Source: Bacteroidaceae bacterium | GTDB lineage: Bacteria; Bacteroidota; Bacteroidia; Bacteroidales; Bacteroidaceae | Direction of reading: 5' to 3' | Assembly: GCA_024398595.1 (NCBI GenBank) | Contig: JAKSIX010000022.1 | Span: forward strand, 1-37,511 | DNA length: 37,511 nucleotides | In this document: positions 34,337 to 37,511 of the stretch, in pieces | How positions within the stretch are numbered: position 1 is the stretch's first letter | How the letters are laid out: the number at the start of each line of letters is the position of its first letter | The notes under the pieces: model-generated | The model's database searches: none | Seen by the model: only the letters and a program-made list of their open reading frames with translations | Told to the model about the DNA's origin: nothing | Program-made: the position numbers and the translations under genes

Positions 34337-35395
34337 TTATTTCCAGAACGCAACCCAATTCTGTTCGTTTTCGTTCAGTGTGGCCACATCGGCCTTGTAG
34401 TCCGGGTTCGGAATATACCAGGTGGTCGATTCGAAGTAGTCCTGCAGTTCTTTGCTGTTGAAAATGTAGCCCCGATGCGCAAAAGGCAGGTTCTTCGCTA
34501 TGCGGCGCTGTTCCGGCGTGAAACGGGCATAAAAATCGTCTTTCGGTTCGGAACTTGAGTAATATGGAAGAGGCATGTACTGTTTTGAGAAACTTTCAAA
34601 ATCAAAATGTCCGGGCCATGTCCACACTGCGGCAGAGATGTTCAATTCACCATCAGGATGAAAATTCTCCTTATGGAATCTGATGCTGCCATACTGCATG
34701 TGGAACTGAACCCTGTCAGGTATGCCGGCTGCGACAGGAGCATATCTGCCTTTTCCCAAGATTTCCCATTCATCACCGTCCTTCCAAAAGGTGGGCTGAA
34801 TGTAAAACGAAATGCGGTCACCCATGTCAACCTGCAGAGTGAAGTCATCAATCTGGTGGTTTGCCCAACGGTTGGCCGCCGTCAGAACGTATGGGAAATA
34901 ATTGACTCTGCCATTAAAGGCAACAGACAAGTCAAAGTCATAAGTATGCTGGATGACATTCAGTCCCGGACGGAACCTGGCCTTGAAGTAATAGACATAG
35001 TCACATATCGGTTCAGGGCATTCCATCTCTGCAAACTCCTTCTCGCATTCTTCATCTGACATACCCTTTATTTGCCCGTCTATGACATATTTGGCAGCAA
35101 TCTTCCGTCCTCCATCGTATGTAAAGTCAATGTGAGCGATATCGAATGTCTGTGGATTGCCGTTTATAACAACCTTGAAGTTATGAATGTTCGGATGCTC
35201 AGGGAATGATATCGGATTAGTATAATCCCCACTCTCAGCCTCAAACCCTACAAGCACTTCCTTCTCATCTGAGGGGTTGAAGAATTCGTAATACACATTG
35301 ACCTGTACTATGTCTTCTTTGCGGGTCAGTGTAAGTACTTCCTTTTTTACACTTATGTCCGATTCGTTGACAGGTATCAACTGATTTCCTTTCAA
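34337..35395 (-). CDS. YARHG-domain protein lacking a signal peptide
   Basis: The 352-aa product has an N-terminal beta-rich part like DUF4424 ('GNQLIPVNESDISVKKEVLTL', 'VNVYYEFFNPSDEKEVLVGFEAE') and a C-terminal YARHG-type module ('QRRIAKNLPFAHRGYIFNSKELQDYFESTTWYIPNPDY'). Related proteins are normally exported. Here the only available start is a TTG at 35395, with an in-frame TGA 6 bases earlier, and no signal peptide. It is either a cytoplasmic variant, or a gene whose 5' end was lost. It has its own terminator. Confidence 0.7.
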   Translation of the reverse strand: MKGNQLIPVNESDISVKKEVLTLTRKEDIVQVNVYYEFFNPSDEKEVLVGFEAESGDYTNPISFPEHPNIHNFKVVINGNPQTFDIAHIDFTYDGGRKIAAKYVIDGQIKGMSDEECEKEFAEMECPEPICDYVYYFKARFRPGLNVIQHTYDFDLSVAFNGRVNYFPYVLTAANRWANHQIDDFTLQVDMGDRISFYIQPTFWKDGDEWEILGKGRYAPVAAGIPDRVQFHMQYGSIRFHKENFHPDGELNISAAVWTWPGHFDFESFSKQYMPLPYYSSSEPKDDFYARFTPEQRRIAKNLPFAHRGYIFNSKELQDYFESTTWYIPNPDYKADVATLNENEQNWVAFWK

Positions 35396-35550
35396 TTTTC
35401 AACTCTATTTTCATTCAATTGTTGTTTGCTCACATGTTAAGTATTGTTAATAACACACAAAAATCAAACGATTTTGTGCAAAAAAATAAACCGATGGGTT
35501 GATAATAAAAAACACATTGTATATTTGCAAAATAAACCTACAAGTTGATT
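35396..35550. other. Intergenic region with the TAC operon promoter
   Basis: AT-rich DNA between two divergent genes. It holds the promoter at 35499-35527. No signal-peptide coding frame continuous with the YARHG gene was found. Confidence 0.5.
35499..35527 (+). promoter_or_regulatory. Promoter of the toxin-antitoxin-chaperone operon
   Basis: TTG (35499-35501) and TATATTTG (35520-35527) are 18 bases apart, fitting the Bacteroidetes promoter. The leader would be about 17 bases. Confidence 0.6.
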
Positions 35551-36192
35551 ATGGAGTTTGATCTCATATATCCAGAGAAAAAGACTGATGTATTCAATGC
35601 CGGATGTGTGGTTGTAGCAGTATTCTTTGATGAAGAAGAATTAGTGTCATTTGGAGTAAAGAGTGACTCGTTGGAACTGGATGATGCCTTCTATAACTAT
35701 AATCAGTTTGAAAAAGCATTCGAATTATGGTCTTCCCCAAAATATCTGAGTGACTTCTATGATCAGTTCAAACAGTATTTTGAGGAAGAGTATTGGGGTA
35801 ATATTTCGGAGGATACTTTTTTGATAGAAGTTGGTAAATCTTTAAATAAAATTAGAGAAACTATATGTAAGGCTATTGAAAGCAACACATTTTATGAACT
35901 GATTGAGCCACTGGAGCCTGCCGAGGAGGAAAAGAGACTATATGAAAGTATAAGGGTCAAGTTGAAGCAAGGAACAATTATCGGTCATTATCCTTTCCGC
36001 TTTTATGCAATTGAAGTTGAAGAAAAAAAGTGTTATATAATTTCTGGAGCTACAATTAAGGTGCATAAGGATATGGGGAAGGCTGACAATACAAAGATTG
36101 AGTTGAAGAAACTGTCACACATACTTCAATTCATTTCCGACAAACACACAGATACGAAAGACACATTCGTAACGATGTTACAAGCGAACTGA
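35551..36192 (+). CDS. Putative RelE-like toxin of a TAC-type operon
   Basis: The 213-aa product (ATG 35551; the frame opens at a TTG two codons earlier) starts with 'EFDLIYPEKKTDVFNAGCVVVAVFF', continues with a helical part (residues 62-118, 'SPKYLSDFYDQFKQYFEEEYW'), and ends in a compact beta segment, 'FRFYAIEVEEKKCYIISGAT' (149-168), followed by 'NTKIELKKLSHILQFI'. That ending recalls Bacteroidetes RelE/ParE-like toxins with 'RFYAIK...CYIITGGAIKL'. The identification is from memory of that pattern. It precedes an HTH gene by 44 bases and a SecB-like gene, and so fits a toxin. AT-rich and codon-poor relative to the core genes. Confidence 0.6.
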   Translation: MEFDLIYPEKKTDVFNAGCVVVAVFFDEEELVSFGVKSDSLELDDAFYNYNQFEKAFELWSSPKYLSDFYDQFKQYFEEEYWGNISEDTFLIEVGKSLNKIRETICKAIESNTFYELIEPLEPAEEEKRLYESIRVKLKQGTIIGHYPFRFYAIEVEEKKCYIISGATIKVHKDMGKADNTKIELKKLSHILQFISDKHTDTKDTFVTMLQAN

Positions 36193-36236
36193 ATAATAAA
36201 ATACTTATCTATATAATTAATAACTACTTAATTTAA

Positions 36237-36650
36237 ATGACTATGCGTGCACGTGTCAAGCCTACAAAAAACTGGATCTCAAAATCCAAAGTTGAGATTG
36301 AGAATGAGGAGGAACTCCTTGCATGCAGGAGAATCATCCTCAAGATTGTCCGTTACATGAAGGACTATGAGATGAGTCAAAAAGATCTTGCTGAAAAATT
36401 GAATGTCTCCCCACAGTACATCAACAAACTTCTTCATGGTCAGGATCTTGATTTGAAAATAACGACCGTATTAAGATATGGACGTATTCTTGGACTTAAA
36501 TTAATAGTACTTCCTGAAGATATGCCAACTGTTCAACAAATCACTTTAAATTACTATCAGCATATAGCTCAGATAGACAGATTTGGGAAGAGTAATTTCA
36601 ATTACACTGGTTATAACACTTTAATAAAAGGAGTTCAAGCACTCAACTGA
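36237..36650 (+). CDS. XRE-family HTH antitoxin with C-terminal tail
   Basis: The 137-aa product has a HTH_3/XRE DNA-binding domain at about residues 41-88 ('MSQKDLAEKLNVSPQYINKL' with 'LDLKITTVLRYGRILGLKLI'). This is the usual fold of HigA-type antitoxins, which bind their own promoter and the toxin. After it comes a tail of about 47 residues rich in Tyr, Phe and Asn ('LNYYQHIAQIDRFGKSNFNY'), which could be the chaperone-dependent segment that SecB-like TAC chaperones recognise. That role is inferred. It is followed by the SecB-like gene after 2 bases. Confidence 0.8.
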   Translation: MTMRARVKPTKNWISKSKVEIENEEELLACRRIILKIVRYMKDYEMSQKDLAEKLNVSPQYINKLLHGQDLDLKITTVLRYGRILGLKLIVLPEDMPTVQQITLNYYQHIAQIDRFGKSNFNYTGYNTLIKGVQALN

Positions 36651-36652
36651 TT

Positions 36653-37099
36653 ATGGAAACAGTAAAATATGCCCTTAGAGGCATCTCAATAGATCAATTC
36701 GCGACCCCTTTTGAGCCGTCAAGCGAGAACATCCAGCTAAATCTCAACATTCCTATTCGCACAAACTACCAGGAACGTGCAATTGCTGTCGGTGCGAATA
36801 TCCAGTTCCGTGAAGATGACAGACCGTTCCTTGTGGCAGAGGTCTTGTGTCATTTTATCATTGAGGAATCATCTTGGAATACGCTTACTGACGATTGTAA
36901 TAAAGACGCAGTACTGCCGAAATGGTTCATGAATAATCTTGTAAGGATTGCGATTAGTACATCAAGAGGCGCATTGTGTGCAAAAACAGAAAATACGCCA
37001 TTTGCGAAATTTTTTCTTCCGATTATTGAAATGCCAGATGATCAAGGCGAAAATATAATCATACCAAAGGACCCCAAAACTACAACTGAAAATAGATAA
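36653..37099 (+). CDS. SecB-like chaperone
   Basis: The 148-aa product has the SecB-type layout. Beta strands at about residues 26-73 ('IQLNLNIPIRTNYQERAIAV' and 'RPFLVAEVLCHFIIEESSW'), then 'VLPKWFMNNLVRIAISTSRG' (87-106) with 'TPFAKFFLPIIEM' closing. That last block corresponds to the conserved 'TRG.L.AKT..TPF..F.LP.I' of SecB-like proteins in Bacteroidetes. SecB proper is a translocation chaperone; its solitary relatives beside HTH antitoxins protect the antitoxin in toxin-antitoxin-chaperone systems. It is the last gene of the operon and is followed by an AT-only hairpin. Confidence 0.75.
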   Translation: METVKYALRGISIDQFATPFEPSSENIQLNLNIPIRTNYQERAIAVGANIQFREDDRPFLVAEVLCHFIIEESSWNTLTDDCNKDAVLPKWFMNNLVRIAISTSRGALCAKTENTPFAKFFLPIIEMPDDQGENIIIPKDPKTTTENR

Positions 37100-37112
37100 A
37101 GTCAGAGAATTG

Positions 37113-37142
37113 AAATATTATTGTTTAATTTAATAATATTTT
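37113..37142 (+). terminator. Probable terminator of the TAC operon
   Basis: AAATATTATT (37113-37122) and AATAATATTT (37132-37141) are perfect complements with a 9-base loop. The stem is all A/T, so it is weaker than usual; a short T-run follows. Confidence 0.5.
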
Positions 37143-37156
37143 CCCAATTCGTTAGA

Positions 37157-37511
37157 CTATATTGATTTTTTCGGTCTGCCTGGCCTCCGCTTCTCCGCCT
37201 GTTCCGGCTTGGGCAGCAACCCCAGATTCTGCAGCATCAACTGGTTGGCCGGGCTGATTCTGATGAGTTGCCAGCCGGAGCCGTCAAGCCTGATTTTCTT
37301 CGCCCGCTTCAGTTGGGCCATTATCTTGCCGTAGGTCATGCTGTCAAGCAGCTTACACTTGTCGAACGACTTCAACAGTCTGAAGGTAAGCAGTGTGGAG
37401 AGGAAGTCGCAGAACTCACTTCCCATGACGGAGTAGTCATCGTGCGCGCGAGTCTCGTCAAAGCCGCAGGCAGATTTGTAATAGCGCATCACGACCTCTA
37501 TTTCCCAACGC
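37157..37511 (-). pseudogene. IS4-type transposase, C-terminal part (runs off the window edge)
   Basis: The minus-strand frame reaches the right edge and begins there with RWEIEVVMRYYK, which matches the Y-(2)-R-(3)-E-(6)-K signature of IS4-family transposases, whose Glu is the third catalytic residue. About 118 residues are seen, ending PGRPKKSI, a short basic tail. It cannot be told from the window whether the element is intact, so this is a partial CDS as far as visible. The left end of the element should lie between 37100 and 37156. Confidence 0.75.

Noticed and set aside
37449-37457. A 9-base match to the tRNA-Ala 3' region (GAGTCTCGT)
   Set aside because: Too short to be an attachment site and not followed by the rest of the tRNA end.

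Overview
The window reads as chromosome of an anaerobic gut-type Bacteroidales bacterium, probably Prevotella/Paraprevotella-like. The evidence is in the sequence: repeated promoters of the Bacteroidetes type (TTG ... TAnnTTTG), a near absence of Shine-Dalgarno sequences, protein families largely restricted to Bacteroidetes (DUF5715, the GGGtGRT protein, a DUF4369/TlpA-like lipoprotein, bifunctional HisB) and a secreted protein ending in a 'YNLQGQKV ... IYIMDGRKF' tail. No rRNA or CRISPR array is visible.

Layout. Positions 1-13753 are mostly core: a CDP-alcohol phosphatidyltransferase-like protein, mazG and valS (divergent, facing promoters), a coiled-coil membrane protein, a DEAD-box RNA helicase, ilvE, then a tight trmB - mrp - DUF5715 run that meets a convergent clpB. 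This clpB lacks the usual N-terminal substrate domain. Positions 13754-16620 hold a DUF2461 gene, the 3' remnant of a sugar transporter, and a GH10 xylanase lipoprotein with a Gly/Pro/Gln-rich insertion inside its catalytic domain. Positions 16620-18110 are a scrapyard: a lipocalin-like fragment, an IS30-type transposase fragment and a DUF4160/DUF2442 pair. Positions 18139-19971 carry an Fe-S scaffold-like gene and a GGGtGRT gene, a well-expressed-looking pair of unknown function.

Positions 20025-31850 are core again: a lipoprotein, smpB, a lytic transglycosylase, the hisGDCB operon, a small membrane protein with an OmpH-like protein, an M20 dipeptidase, prs with a TlpA-like lipoprotein, and ruvC. 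The his operon is preceded by what looks like a complete classical attenuator: promoter, a 14-codon leader peptide containing His-Arg-His, mutually exclusive hairpins and a T-run terminator ending 7 bases before hisG.

After a tRNA-Ala(GGC) at 31923 the character changes to accessory DNA: a secreted protein followed by a 47-residue peptide, a YARHG-type protein without a signal peptide, and a three-gene operon (35551-37099) that I read as a toxin-antitoxin-chaperone module: a 213-aa RelE-like protein, an HTH antitoxin with a C-terminal tail, and a SecB-like chaperone. An IS4-type transposase runs off the right edge. The TAC-like operon and the his attenuator are the two observations I would check first.
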